From contig JAHRCV010000001.1 of assembly GCA_019083985.1 (NCBI GenBank), forward strand, positions 1-64,000: a stretch of DNA of 64,000 nucleotides. Direction: 5' to 3'. The DNA comes from Rhizobiales bacterium TNE-4. Its GTDB lineage: Bacteria; Pseudomonadota; Alphaproteobacteria; Rhizobiales; Beijerinckiaceae. A program made the translations under genes and the position numbers. How positions within the stretch are numbered: the first letter of the stretch is position 1; every line of letters begins with the position of its first letter. This document shows positions 19,450 to 27,896 of this stretch, one piece after another. The notes under the pieces were generated by a model. It did not search any database, had not been told where the DNA came from, and was given only the letters and a program-made list of their open reading frames with translations.

Positions 19450-20421
19450 TTACTGCGTTTTCGCCGGCAGATATTGCGGGTCGATCAAAACGGCAACCGT
19501 TCCCTTCACATCGACGGCCTTGTCGAGCACGCCTGCTTCCTGCAAAGCCAGACCAGCGGCAATGATCGTATCAGCTTGCGACTTGCCGATCGGGCCATGG
19601 GTCAGTTCTGTGCGCTGCAACTGCTTGTCGATCACGGTGTCAGGCAGTTTCGTCGCGGTCACGAGGCTCTTCTTCAGTTCGGCTGGATTGGCGAGCGACC
19701 ATTGGCGCGCCTTTTCATAAGTGGCCAGGACGCGCTTCACGATCTCGGGGTTCTTCTTCGCGAAGTCTTCGCGCACGTTCAGAACGCCCCACGTGTTGTC
19801 TTCCGGCTTGCGATAGAAGAGCTTCGCGCCACCTTCGACTTCAGCCGCGGCCATCAGCGGATCAAGACCCGCCCACGCTTCAACATCGCCGCGCTCAAGA
19901 GCCAAGCGGCCATCCTGATGCTGCAGAAGCACAAGCTTCACATCTTTTTCCGTGAGTTTGTTGTCTGCGAGCGCGCGCACAAGGAAGATGTGCGGGTCGG
20001 TTCCACGCGTGACGGCGACGCGCTTACCTTTCAAATCGGCGACGGTCTTGATGGTGCTATCACCCTTGGTGACAAGGGCCGTCCATTCCGGACGCGAATA
20101 GACGTAAATCGTCTTGATCGGGTTGCCGTTGATCTTGCCGACGAGGGCGGCAGCGCCAGCCGTCGACCCGAAATCGATCGATCCGGCATTGAGGAATTCA
20201 AGCGCCTTGTTCGACCCGGCCGACTGAACCCAGCGGATCGTGATGCCATCCTTCTCGAATTCTTTTTCGAGCAGCTTCTGGTCCTTCAGGACGAGGCTGA
20301 CGGGATTATAGGTTGCCCAATCGATGACGATTTCCTTGGGGGCCTGGGCGTTCGCAAAACCGAACGGCAAGGCAAGGGCGAAAGCGGTGGCAAGGGCCGC
20401 ACGGCGGGTGATGTAGCTCAT
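19450..20421 (-). CDS. ABC transporter substrate-binding protein, aliphatic sulfonate type
   Basis: A 323-residue periplasmic protein. ATG 20421 has GGAGAA upstream and gives a proper signal peptide (MSYITRRAALATAFALALPFGFANA); the twin arginine suggests possible Tat export. The mature part has the SsuA/NMT1 pattern, with WVQSAGSNKALEFLNAGSIDFG and DLKGKRVAVTRGTDPHIF. A role in taking up organosulfonates under sulfur limitation is likely by family, but no desulfonating monooxygenase gene lies next to it. The substrate is therefore open. Confidence 0.85.
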   Translation of the reverse strand: MSYITRRAALATAFALALPFGFANAQAPKEIVIDWATYNPVSLVLKDQKLLEKEFEKDGITIRWVQSAGSNKALEFLNAGSIDFGSTAGAAALVGKINGNPIKTIYVYSRPEWTALVTKGDSTIKTVADLKGKRVAVTRGTDPHIFLVRALADNKLTEKDVKLVLLQHQDGRLALERGDVEAWAGLDPLMAAAEVEGGAKLFYRKPEDNTWGVLNVREDFAKKNPEIVKRVLATYEKARQWSLANPAELKKSLVTATKLPDTVIDKQLQRTELTHGPIGKSQADTIIAAGLALQEAGVLDKAVDVKGTVAVLIDPQYLPAKTQ

Positions 20422-20616
20422 GTGTTTTCTCCGGGTTTTCGCGTGCCCGGAGGGCCCGCGACGCTTTAGCTGAATTGGATGCCGGGGACCGGCACCCGCG
20501 CCCAGCAAGCTGATCGCTCAAATCGGCGCTGTTTGGTTATTAGAACCAATCGTTCTTTTTGTCAAACAATACGGAGGGGTGAGGATGAAGAATATTAACA
20601 CATAAAAATAATGTAA

Positions 20617-21555
20617 TTAATTATCATGTAGGCCTGAACGCAGTGTCACCGCGGGAGTCGAGGGGCTGCTATCCAGACCGTTCACGGTGCCTGCCAGCGC
20701 CGGTTTAGGGGGCCCGCTAACAGGCTGAGCGGGTTTTGGCGCCGATATGGCCGCTGCCTCATTGGCTGACAAGCGCAATGGCGGCTCTTTCATCTGGGTC
20801 TGCCGGGCCACTTGGGTCAGACCTTCGCCTTGCGCGCTGTGCTGCAGTTCGGCTGCCTTTTCCCGGGCGAGGGCAGGTGACATATCCACGCCAAGCACGC
20901 TGACGGCTTCATCTTTGCGGCCATTGATCGTTAGCGCCAATGCCAATGTCTCACGCATCCGGGCATCGGCCTTCGGCGAAGCGACAGCGCGGCGGAGGAT
21001 CGTCTCAGCCTCGACGGGTTGTTTGCTGAGGATGAGCGATAGGCCCAGATTGGTCAGAATAACGGGGTCGTTAGGATCTTGCTTCAACGCCGTACGATAA
21101 AGCGCCTGCGCCTTAGCATGCTCGCCGGTTTGATCGGCGATCACGCCTTGGGCGGACAAAACCCGTCCATTGGGAAGGTCAGGCGTATGGGAGCGGGAGA
21201 GGATTCCGCGCGCCTGTTCGAACTGACCGGTCTCGACCAGTGCCTTGCCATAGGCGGCCATAATTTCTGGATCGTCTGGGTTGCGTGCCGCCGCTTGCTG
21301 CAGAACGGACGCGGCCTGCGCCTTTTCGTCCATGCCGCGTAGGGCGCGGGCATAGTTGAGCGAGGCCGCCTTTTCACCGGGATTGGCCTGGTAGCGCTTG
21401 CCCCACGTCTCGGCGAGCTTGCGGTATCCCTCCTGCGAGGGGTTGATCGACCCGGTCACATCAGCGGGTCCGCCGATGGTTTTGCACCCGGCCAGCATCA
21501 AAACCGCGACTGCCAGCAACGCAACACGGCTCTGTCGCCCGTCAAAAACGCGCAT
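20617..21555 (-). CDS. TPR lipoprotein, TadD-like
   Basis: A 312-residue protein with an N-terminal lipobox (LAVAVLMLAGCKT) and tandem tetratricopeptide repeats from about residue 45 to 210. The repeat pattern is seen in AASLNYARALRGMDEKAQAA and PVILTNLGLSLILSKQPVEA. The layout matches TadD, the outer-membrane-linked pilotin-like protein of Flp/Tad pili. No other tad genes are in view, so it may be a stand-alone paralogue. The C-terminal 80 residues are Pro/Ala-rich and low in complexity. ATG 21555 was preferred to 21585 because it begins the signal sequence cleanly. Confidence 0.75.
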   Translation of the reverse strand: MRVFDGRQSRVALLAVAVLMLAGCKTIGGPADVTGSINPSQEGYRKLAETWGKRYQANPGEKAASLNYARALRGMDEKAQAASVLQQAAARNPDDPEIMAAYGKALVETGQFEQARGILSRSHTPDLPNGRVLSAQGVIADQTGEHAKAQALYRTALKQDPNDPVILTNLGLSLILSKQPVEAETILRRAVASPKADARMRETLALALTINGRKDEAVSVLGVDMSPALAREKAAELQHSAQGEGLTQVARQTQMKEPPLRLSANEAAAISAPKPAQPVSGPPKPALAGTVNGLDSSPSTPAVTLRSGLHDN

Positions 21556-21642
21556 CACGCAATCTCCACAAAAACCGATACCCATCGCAACGGCGCCATT
21601 AAGCCCGCATTGACCCTAATTCTCGGTTAAAGCCGGAGCCCC

Positions 21643-21668
21643 GCTGGGTTCGATTCCCAGAGCCAGCG
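21643..21668 (+). other. Isolated tRNA T-arm-like sequence
   Basis: CTGGG-TTCGATT-CCCAG (21644-21660) is a textbook T-arm with a consensus TTCGATT loop, followed by AGCCAGC, the size of an acceptor strand. No matching 5' half is found upstream, so it is not a working tRNA. It may be a tRNA fragment left by an old integration, or coincidence. Confidence 0.3.
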
Positions 21669-21706
21669 TGTTAAGACGCAAGACGCCTTCCGGGAGACAG
21701 AAGACT

Positions 21707-23080
21707 GTGCATCCGCATCTCGCCGCCGCCGATACCGCTGCCACCCCCATCGTTTTCGTAACCCCGTCCGATTGGGAGAAAGCGGCCCAATCCTTCGGGA
21801 ATGACGCGCTCTGCTACGCCAAGGCAACTGGTTTTGAGGGCAAGGCCGGGACAGTCGCTTTGCTCCCGGGGCTCGGCGGTTCCATCGATGCCGTGCTGTT
21901 TGGCGCCGATCCTGCCAGCGATCCGATGGCGGCGGGCCAATTGCCGGGCCTCTTGCCCGATGGCACGTACCGTTTTTCAACCAAGCTCAAAGATGACGCG
22001 CTCGCAACGCTCGCTTTCCTGCTCGGTGCTTATCGCTTCACTGCTTACAAAACGAAACCTGCGCCGCGGAAGCTGGCACTCGTCCCGGGGCCGAACGTTG
22101 ATGCCGCCGATGTTGCCCGCATCGCCTCCGCCATCACGCAAGGCCGTAACATCATCAACACGCCGGCCAATGATTACGGCCCTGCCGAAATCGAGGATAC
22201 GATCCGCCGTCTCGCGTCCTGCTTCAATGCCAGTGTTTGTTCCATCGTCGGTGATGATCTTCTCACGCATAATTATCCGATGGTGCATGCGGTCGGCCGC
22301 GGCTCTGTGCGTGCACCACGCCTGATCGATATGACATGGGGCGATCCCTCTCATCCGAAGGTGACGCTCGTCGGCAAGGGCGTCGCGTTCGACACGGGTG
22401 GTCTCAACATCAAGCCCGATGCTGCCATGCTTCTCATGAAGAAAGACATGGGCGGCGCTGCAACGGCGATTGCCGCCGCCGAAATGATCATGGCCGCTAA
22501 ACGCAAAGTGCGTCTGCGCCTGATCGTTCCCGCGGTTGAAAATTCGATCTCCGGTTCATCCTTCCGCCCTGGCGATATTTTGCCGTCGCGCAAAGGCATC
22601 ACGGTTGAGATCGGCAATACGGATGCGGAAGGCCGCCTCATCCTCGGTGATGCGCTGGCGCTCGCCGATGAAGAAGCACCCGATCTGATGCTGGATTTCG
22701 CCACGCTGACGGGCGCAGCGCGCGTCGCGCTCGGTCCTGATCTGCCGCCTTTTTACACGGAAAGCGATGCACTCGCCGCGCAGATTGCTGCATCAGGCGA
22801 CAGCGTCGCCGATCCTGTCTGGCGCATGCCGCTCTGGAAGCCTTACGATTCCATGTTGTCGTCGAAGATTGCTGACGTGAACCATGTCTCCTCCGGTGCT
22901 TTCGCTGGGTCGATTACAGCAGCCTTGTTCCTCAAGCGCTTCGTTGAGAAGACGGCGCATTATGCGCATTTCGATGTATTCGGTTGGGTGCCTGCAACAA
23001 AGCCCGGCCGTCCTGAAGGAGGCGAACCGCAAGCGGCGCGCCTGGTCGATCGCCTCGTCGCAGAACGCTACGGCGCGTAA
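21707..23080 (+). CDS. M17 family leucyl aminopeptidase
   Basis: A 457-residue dizinc aminopeptidase. The C-terminal catalytic domain has VGKGVAFDTGGLNIKPD, MKKDMGGAA and NTDAEGRLILGDAL, which carry the metal ligands and the catalytic Lys/Arg. A GTG start at 21707, preceded by GGGAGA, seems best; an upstream GTG at 21668 would run through the T-arm-like sequence. It is probably cytoplasmic and involved in peptide turnover. The compact size is closer to PepB-like than to E. coli PepA, so no symbol is assigned. Confidence 0.85.
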   Translation: MHPHLAAADTAATPIVFVTPSDWEKAAQSFGNDALCYAKATGFEGKAGTVALLPGLGGSIDAVLFGADPASDPMAAGQLPGLLPDGTYRFSTKLKDDALATLAFLLGAYRFTAYKTKPAPRKLALVPGPNVDAADVARIASAITQGRNIINTPANDYGPAEIEDTIRRLASCFNASVCSIVGDDLLTHNYPMVHAVGRGSVRAPRLIDMTWGDPSHPKVTLVGKGVAFDTGGLNIKPDAAMLLMKKDMGGAATAIAAAEMIMAAKRKVRLRLIVPAVENSISGSSFRPGDILPSRKGITVEIGNTDAEGRLILGDALALADEEAPDLMLDFATLTGAARVALGPDLPPFYTESDALAAQIAASGDSVADPVWRMPLWKPYDSMLSSKIADVNHVSSGAFAGSITAALFLKRFVEKTAHYAHFDVFGWVPATKPGRPEGGEPQAARLVDRLVAERYGA

Positions 23081-23096
23081 GGGAGGAATAAACACA

Positions 23097-23387
23097 ATGC
23101 CGAAGGGCTATATTATTGCGCGGATCAATGTCACCGATCCGGTCGCCTATGCCGAATATGCGAAAGACGCGACCGAAGCGATCCGCAAACATGGCGGCAA
23201 ACCGCTTGTGCGCGGTGGTAAATTCGAGACGCTCGAAGGCGAAGCGCGGCCGCGCAATGTCGTCATCGAATTCGAATCCTATGAAAAGGCGCGCGATTAT
23301 TATTTCTCCGCCGATTATCAATCCGCCAAAGCCAAGCGCATGGGCAAGGCGTTGGCCGATCTCGTTCTCGTGGAAGGTGCAGCATGA
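23097..23387 (+). CDS. DUF1330 protein, first of a tandem pair
   Basis: A 96-residue protein starting MPKGYIIARINVTDPVAYAEY and containing LVRGGKFETLEG, typical of the dimeric alpha/beta-barrel DUF1330 family. It has a strong ribosome-binding site (GGGAGG). The family's function is unknown. It overlaps the next DUF1330 gene by four bases. Confidence 0.9.
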   Translation: MPKGYIIARINVTDPVAYAEYAKDATEAIRKHGGKPLVRGGKFETLEGEARPRNVVIEFESYEKARDYYFSADYQSAKAKRMGKALADLVLVEGAA

Positions 23388-23692
23388 GCAAGAAAGCCTA
23401 TTGGATCGTCCGTGTCGAAGTCACCGATATGGATGCTTATAAGAATTACGTCGCCAATAACGGCCCGGCTTTTGCCAAATATGGCGCCCGCTTTCTCGTG
23501 CGCGGTGGCTCATTCGACAATCCCGAAGGCGGTGCTAAGAGCCGTAACGTGTTGATCGAATTCCCTGATCTGGAAAAGGCGAAGGCTTGCTACCACTCGG
23601 CTGAGTACCAGCACGCCGTATCGTTCCGCAAAGGCGCCGCATTGGCGGATATAGTGATCATCGAGGGTTATGACGGGCCGCAGCCCGGCTGA
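23384..23692 (+). CDS. DUF1330 protein, second of a tandem pair
   Basis: A 102-residue paralogue of the preceding protein ([34 protein letters not shown]), roughly 35-40% identical by eye. The start lies within the previous stop (ATGA), so the two are co-translated and may form a heterodimer of the ferredoxin-like fold. dapB follows after 19 bases. Confidence 0.9.
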   Translation: MSKKAYWIVRVEVTDMDAYKNYVANNGPAFAKYGARFLVRGGSFDNPEGGAKSRNVLIEFPDLEKAKACYHSAEYQHAVSFRKGAALADIVIIEGYDGPQPG

Positions 23693-23711
23693 TCGATGGA
23701 AGGAGACCGCC

Positions 23712-24527
23712 ATGGCGGATATGAGTCTGGTTGTTGTCGGCGCAGCAGGGCGCATGGGACGCATGCTTGTGCGTACCATTCATCAAACGCCGGGCGCGCG
23801 TTTGGCAGGCGCCGTCGAGGCGCCGGGCTCGTCCGTTTTGGGGCAAGATGCGGGAACCTTGGCGGGTATCGGCCCGCTCGGCATCGCAATCACCGACGAT
23901 GCGCTTGATCTCTTTGCCAAGGCCGATGGCGTGGTGGATTTCACCACGCCGGTTGCCACACGCGCTTACGCGGCGATGGCAGCCACGTCCGGCATCGTGC
24001 ATGTCGTCGGTACCACTGGCCTTTCGTCCGATGATCTCGACGCTTTGAAACAGGCGGCGAAAAAGACGGTGATCGTGCAAGAAGGCAATATGAGCCTTGG
24101 CGTCAATCTTCTCGCTGCTTTGGTGAAGAAGGCGGCCTCAATCCTCGGATCCGAATTCGATATCGAAATCGTCGAGATGCATCACCGCATGAAGGTCGAT
24201 GCGCCGTCGGGCACCGCGCTCATGCTCGGTGAAGCGGCGGCCGATGGCCGCGGCGTTTCGCTTGAATCACATGCGATTGACCATCGCCATGGCATGACAG
24301 GCGCGCGCCCCGATGGCCATATTGGTTTTGCCTCGCTACGCGGCGGCACGGTGATCGGCGAACATTCGGCGATATTCGCCGGCAATGGCGAACGTCTCGT
24401 TCTGTCGCATATCGCTGAAGACCGCGCGCTCTTTGCCGCTGGTGCTGTGCGCGCCGCTTTGTGGGCCAAAGGCAAGACACCCGGCTTCTATGGCATGGAT
24501 GACGTGCTCGACCTTAAGAATTTCTAA
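23712..24527 (+). CDS. dapB: 4-hydroxy-tetrahydrodipicolinate reductase
   Basis: A 271-residue NAD(P)H-dependent reductase of the diaminopimelate/lysine pathway. It has the nucleotide-binding loop [25 protein letters not shown], the family signature [23 protein letters not shown] and [13 protein letters not shown]. The AAGRMGR and EMHHxxKxDAPSGTA blocks are diagnostic. ATG 23712 has GGAGA upstream. It heads dapB-gpmA-alkB. Confidence 0.95.
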   Translation: MADMSLVVVGAAGRMGRMLVRTIHQTPGARLAGAVEAPGSSVLGQDAGTLAGIGPLGIAITDDALDLFAKADGVVDFTTPVATRAYAAMAATSGIVHVVGTTGLSSDDLDALKQAAKKTVIVQEGNMSLGVNLLAALVKKAASILGSEFDIEIVEMHHRMKVDAPSGTALMLGEAAADGRGVSLESHAIDHRHGMTGARPDGHIGFASLRGGTVIGEHSAIFAGNGERLVLSHIAEDRALFAAGAVRAALWAKGKTPGFYGMDDVLDLKNF

Positions 24528-24548
24528 TTGTTGCGACTGGAGTGAAGA

Positions 24549-25169
24549 ATGGATCGTCTGCTTGTGCTCGTGCGCCATGGCCAGAGCGAATGGAATCTGA
24601 AAAACCTGTTCACCGGCTGGAAAGATCCCGGCCTCACGGAAAAAGGCATTGGTGAAGCGAAAGCGGCGGGGCAGCGCCTCAAGGCGCTCGGTCTGTCGTT
24701 TGACGTGGCGTACACATCGGCACTGACGCGTGCGCAGAACACCTGCGCATTGATCCTCGATCAGTTGGGTCAAAGCAGCTTGAACACCATTCGCGATCAG
24801 GCCCTCAATGAGCGTGATTATGGCGATCTCTCCGGTCTCAACAAGGATGATGCGCGCGCCAAATGGGGCGAGGATCAGGTCCATGTCTGGCGTCGGTCGT
24901 ACGATGTTGCTCCGCCCGGTGGCGAAAGCCTGAAGGATACGGTGGCGCGCGTGCTGCCCTATTATTGCCAGGAGATTCTCCCGCGCGTGCTGCGCGGTGA
25001 GCGGGTCATCGTGGCGGCACACGGCAATTCGCTGCGTGCGCTTGTGATGGTTCTCGACCGTCTCACGCCCCAGACGATTCCGTCGATGGAGCTCGATACC
25101 GGTGTGCCGCTGGTCTATCGCCTCAATGCCGACTCGACCGTCGCCTCCAAGCAGGTCCTGACAGCGTGA
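24549..25169 (+). CDS. gpmA: 2,3-bisphosphoglycerate-dependent phosphoglycerate mutase
   Basis: A 206-residue histidine phosphatase-fold enzyme interconverting 3- and 2-phosphoglycerate. It has [20 protein letters not shown] with the phospho-accepting His, [23 protein letters not shown] and [13 protein letters not shown]. It lacks the C-terminal part of the E. coli enzyme, as is usual in alphaproteobacteria. Its stop overlaps the GTG start of alkB. Confidence 0.93.
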   Translation: MDRLLVLVRHGQSEWNLKNLFTGWKDPGLTEKGIGEAKAAGQRLKALGLSFDVAYTSALTRAQNTCALILDQLGQSSLNTIRDQALNERDYGDLSGLNKDDARAKWGEDQVHVWRRSYDVAPPGGESLKDTVARVLPYYCQEILPRVLRGERVIVAAHGNSLRALVMVLDRLTPQTIPSMELDTGVPLVYRLNADSTVASKQVLTA

Positions 25170-25777
25170 TTTCGATAGCGCCGGGGATTTCTTATTATCC
25201 CGGTTATTGGAATGCGGCTGAACAGGCCGCTCTTGTGGCTGAGTTGCGCGTGGTTTTAAAACTCGCGCCACTCTTCACCCCGACGATGCCGAAAACAGGA
25301 AAACCATTTTCTGTCCGTATGACAAATTGCGGTATGCTCGGATGGGTGTCAGACCGCGAGGGATACCGGTATCAGGAACATCACCCGCTCACCGGTGAGC
25401 CTTGGCCATCGATCCCGCTGATGGTGCGTGAGGCGTGGGAAAAAATTGCCGATTATCCGCATGATCCTGAAGCCTGTCTGATCAATTATTACGGTCCGCA
25501 GGCGAAGATGGGATTGCATCAAGATCGCGATGAGCAGGATTTCGAGGCCCCCATCGTCTCCTTTTCTCTGGGCGACACGGCCATATTTCGGATTGGCGGC
25601 ACGGAGCGCGGCGGCAAGACGACATCGCTGAAATTGCATTCAGGCGATGCGCTGGTCTTTGGTGGTCCTGCGCGTCTCGTCTATCACGGGATTGATCGTA
25701 TCTTAGCAGGCACGTCGACGCTGCTCGGCCGCGAAGGTCGCGTCAATCTCACGCTCCGCCGGGTGAATAAGCCTTAG
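25166..25777 (+). CDS. alkB: AlkB family DNA repair dioxygenase
   Basis: A 203-residue Fe(II)/2-oxoglutarate oxygenase that reverses alkylation damage on DNA/RNA bases. Iron ligands are in GLHQDRDE (HxD) and VYHGIDRI, and RVNLTLRR supplies the 2-oxoglutarate-binding arginines. It has a GTG start coupled to gpmA by a GTGA overlap. The C-terminal tail converges on the binding-protein gene with a four-base overlap. Confidence 0.92.
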   Translation: MISIAPGISYYPGYWNAAEQAALVAELRVVLKLAPLFTPTMPKTGKPFSVRMTNCGMLGWVSDREGYRYQEHHPLTGEPWPSIPLMVREAWEKIADYPHDPEACLINYYGPQAKMGLHQDRDEQDFEAPIVSFSLGDTAIFRIGGTERGGKTTSLKLHSGDALVFGGPARLVYHGIDRILAGTSTLLGREGRVNLTLRRVNKP

Positions 25778-26607
25778 TTTTTGGCGCTGGCTTTTGCGCG
25801 CACTTCGGCACCGAAGGTCTTGATCAGCTCCGGCGTGGCAGGGCCGCCGCAAATCGTCAAACGATCCGGCAGCACGATCCGCTTTTTGGCCGGATAGAGC
25901 GTGGCCAGTGCAGGATGCTGCAACAATGCCGTCCCCTGATCTTCCGCTTTCGCACGCGCATCCGACACGACAATGAAATCCGGCTTCGCCGCGATCAATT
26001 TTTCGAGGGGCACGAAACCGCCTTGCGGTAGGCCGAGCGCAGGGGCAGCATCCTTCAAGCCAATGGACGCAGCTACTTCCACACTGATCCCATCGGTGCC
26101 TGAGACATAGCCGCGCCGGTGCAACATCACCGCGCTCGTATGGGCGGGCGCAATGGCGCGATTGTCCGCCAGCGCACGGTCGATCGATGCGATCAGTTCT
26201 GCGCCGCGTTCGGGCGTGCCAAGCGCTGCGGCCAGTTTGCGAATTTCGGCCCGGCCCTGATCAAGGCTCGTCCAATGGCCGAGGGTCAGAACCGGCACGC
26301 CTTTCTCGGCGACGAAGCTTTTCAGATAGCGATTGTCATAGGGACCAACGAGTATGAGATCGGCCTTGGCGCGAACGAGATCTTCCGCTGTGCCGCGGTG
26401 AACGGGATAGGCCGCGGCGTCGCGCGCCACGTAGGAGAGGGATTTGTCACGCGCGAGCGGGCTGAGGGCCGCAATCTGACCCGGCGCAGCCAAAGCGACA
26501 AGCAATTGATCGGCGCACAGATTGATTGAGACGACGCGTGCAGGCTGCGCCTCGGCCGGGGCCGCGAAGAAAGCGAGGGCGAGAAAAGCGAGGGCACGCA
26601 GGATCAT
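25774..26607 (-). CDS. ABC transporter substrate-binding protein, BtuF/FhuD type
   Basis: A 277-residue protein with a signal peptide (MILRALAFLALAFFAAPAEA) and the two-lobe, helix-bridged class III binding protein pattern (ARVVSINLCADQLLVAL, VPVLTLGHWTSLDQGRAEI). Such proteins bind cobalamin or ferric siderophores. No permease or ATPase gene is adjacent, so the rest of the transporter must be elsewhere. ATG 26607 has AAGG just upstream and comes 16 bases after a strong terminator in its own leader. Confidence 0.75.
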   Translation of the reverse strand: MILRALAFLALAFFAAPAEAQPARVVSINLCADQLLVALAAPGQIAALSPLARDKSLSYVARDAAAYPVHRGTAEDLVRAKADLILVGPYDNRYLKSFVAEKGVPVLTLGHWTSLDQGRAEIRKLAAALGTPERGAELIASIDRALADNRAIAPAHTSAVMLHRRGYVSGTDGISVEVAASIGLKDAAPALGLPQGGFVPLEKLIAAKPDFIVVSDARAKAEDQGTALLQHPALATLYPAKKRIVLPDRLTICGGPATPELIKTFGAEVRAKASAKN

Positions 26608-26623
26608 GGCCGCCTTATCGCAT

Positions 26624-26667
26624 AAAAAAAGCGCCCGGCGCAGCTCCCCCGAGACCACGCCGAGCGC
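26624..26667 (-). terminator. Terminator hairpin in the leader of the BtuF-like gene
   Basis: A 10-bp stem (26631-26640 with 26658-26667) and seven T residues form a strong intrinsic terminator on the minus strand. One pair is a G-U wobble only in the minus-strand RNA, which supports that direction. It ends 16 bases before the start codon at 26607. Transcripts towards the gene must read through it, so it is a likely attenuator. I found no cobalamin-riboswitch B12 box in the 140 bases before it. Confidence 0.65.
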
Positions 26668-26813
26668 CGACCCCGAAGCACGGAGGCTTCTTGGGACCGC
26701 CTGAGGCGACGCCATTGCATGCCTCTTGGATCAAAGATTGACGCACGACGCGCTGCCGGTCATTGACAAGGATCAAGCGACATTCGCCGCCAACCGTTTC
26801 TTAGTCCCCGCCC

Positions 26814-27896
26814 GTGCCTGCTGCCAGCCCTTTCAAGCCCTATCTCGACCAGACAATCACGCTCGCCGCAGCCCTTGCGGGCGGCCTGATCTTGGCGTTC
26901 ACCCCTGTTCCTGCGCCGTGGTTGACCGGTGCGATGCTCGGGGCAGCAGGCGCTGGCGCTTGGCGGCCGTTGAAAGATGTCGGCCCCACATTTCGTGATT
27001 TTGCTTTTCTGCTAGGTGGTCTGTCGCTTGGTTGCGCCGTCCGTCCCGAAACGCTGCGCGCTTTCGCGCATTATCCGCTGAGCCTTGCCATTCTGGCCGT
27101 CGGCGTCGTGCTGACGATCATTTTCTCGACTTACGCGCTGATGCGGCTCTTTGGGTGGCGCCGGGCCGAGGCGATTTTTGCATCGTCTCCGGGAGCTCTC
27201 TCGACCGTCGTGATTCTGGCGTCGAGTGAAAACTGCGATTTGCGCCGCGTTGTCGTCGTGCAGATGATGCGGCTCTTCGTCATCATCGCGTGTCTGCCGT
27301 CCCTCATGATCGGGTCCGGCATGTTGGCTGGCCATGGGCCTGGTGCAGCTGGATCAGCGATGACAGCGCTCGAAACCGCCGAAGTGTTTGCGATTGGCTT
27401 GGTCGCCGCTTACGTGGCGATTGGGTTGCGCTTTCCCTCACCCTGGTTTTTGGGCCCTATGATTGCGGCCGGTTCGCTCACGGGCAGCGGGCTCATCACC
27501 GATATCTTCCCACCTGCTTTGGCAACGACCGGTTTCGTGATGATCGGTGCCTATATGGGCGTGCGTTTTCACGGCCTCAAAGCACGCGATATTCTCAATA
27601 TCTTTCCGGCAGCGCTTGTCTCATTGGTGATCACGCTCGTCACCGCATTCTCGCTGGCCTTTGTCGCCCATTGGGTGGCGCGGATTCCAACGGCAGAAGC
27701 CTTGATTGCGTTTGCGCCGGGTGGATTGGAGGCGATGGCCATTTTGGCCTTCGCACTCCATCTTGATCCCGTTTTCATTGGCGCGCATCATCTGGCGCGT
27801 TTTCTCGGTATCGGGCTTGGCCTACCGGTGCTGATCAGATTTTGGCCGGGTCTTTTCGGCGTGGCGCCTAAAGGCCCTGAAGCTCAGGCGCGGTAA
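26814..27896 (+). CDS. AbrB-type membrane protein (PF05145)
   Basis: A 360-residue protein with about ten membrane segments in two homologous halves. Each half has a GA-x-LGA/GAYMGVRF-like block (WLTGAMLGAAGAGA, GFVMIGAYMGVRFHG) and an AFAPGGLEAMAILA/SSPGALSTVVILA motif. This is the AbrB duplication family of putative transporters; the E. coli member is named for regulation of aidB. GTG 26814 is the start. The last 13 bases overlap the convergent matB gene. Confidence 0.8.
   Translation: MPAASPFKPYLDQTITLAAALAGGLILAFTPVPAPWLTGAMLGAAGAGAWRPLKDVGPTFRDFAFLLGGLSLGCAVRPETLRAFAHYPLSLAILAVGVVLTIIFSTYALMRLFGWRRAEAIFASSPGALSTVVILASSENCDLRRVVVVQMMRLFVIIACLPSLMIGSGMLAGHGPGAAGSAMTALETAEVFAIGLVAAYVAIGLRFPSPWFLGPMIAAGSLTGSGLITDIFPPALATTGFVMIGAYMGVRFHGLKARDILNIFPAALVSLVITLVTAFSLAFVAHWVARIPTAEALIAFAPGGLEAMAILAFALHLDPVFIGAHHLARFLGIGLGLPVLIRFWPGLFGVAPKGPEAQAR

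Noticed and set aside
20585-20605. Six-codon frame ATGAAGAATATTAACACATAA after GGAGGGG
   Set aside because: It has a good ribosome-binding site but no downstream gene on that strand to regulate, and the region is the tail end of the convergent TPR gene. It is probably chance.
26607-26813. Cobalamin riboswitch in front of the BtuF-like gene
   Set aside because: No B12 box or GCCACTG core could be found; only the terminator is supported.
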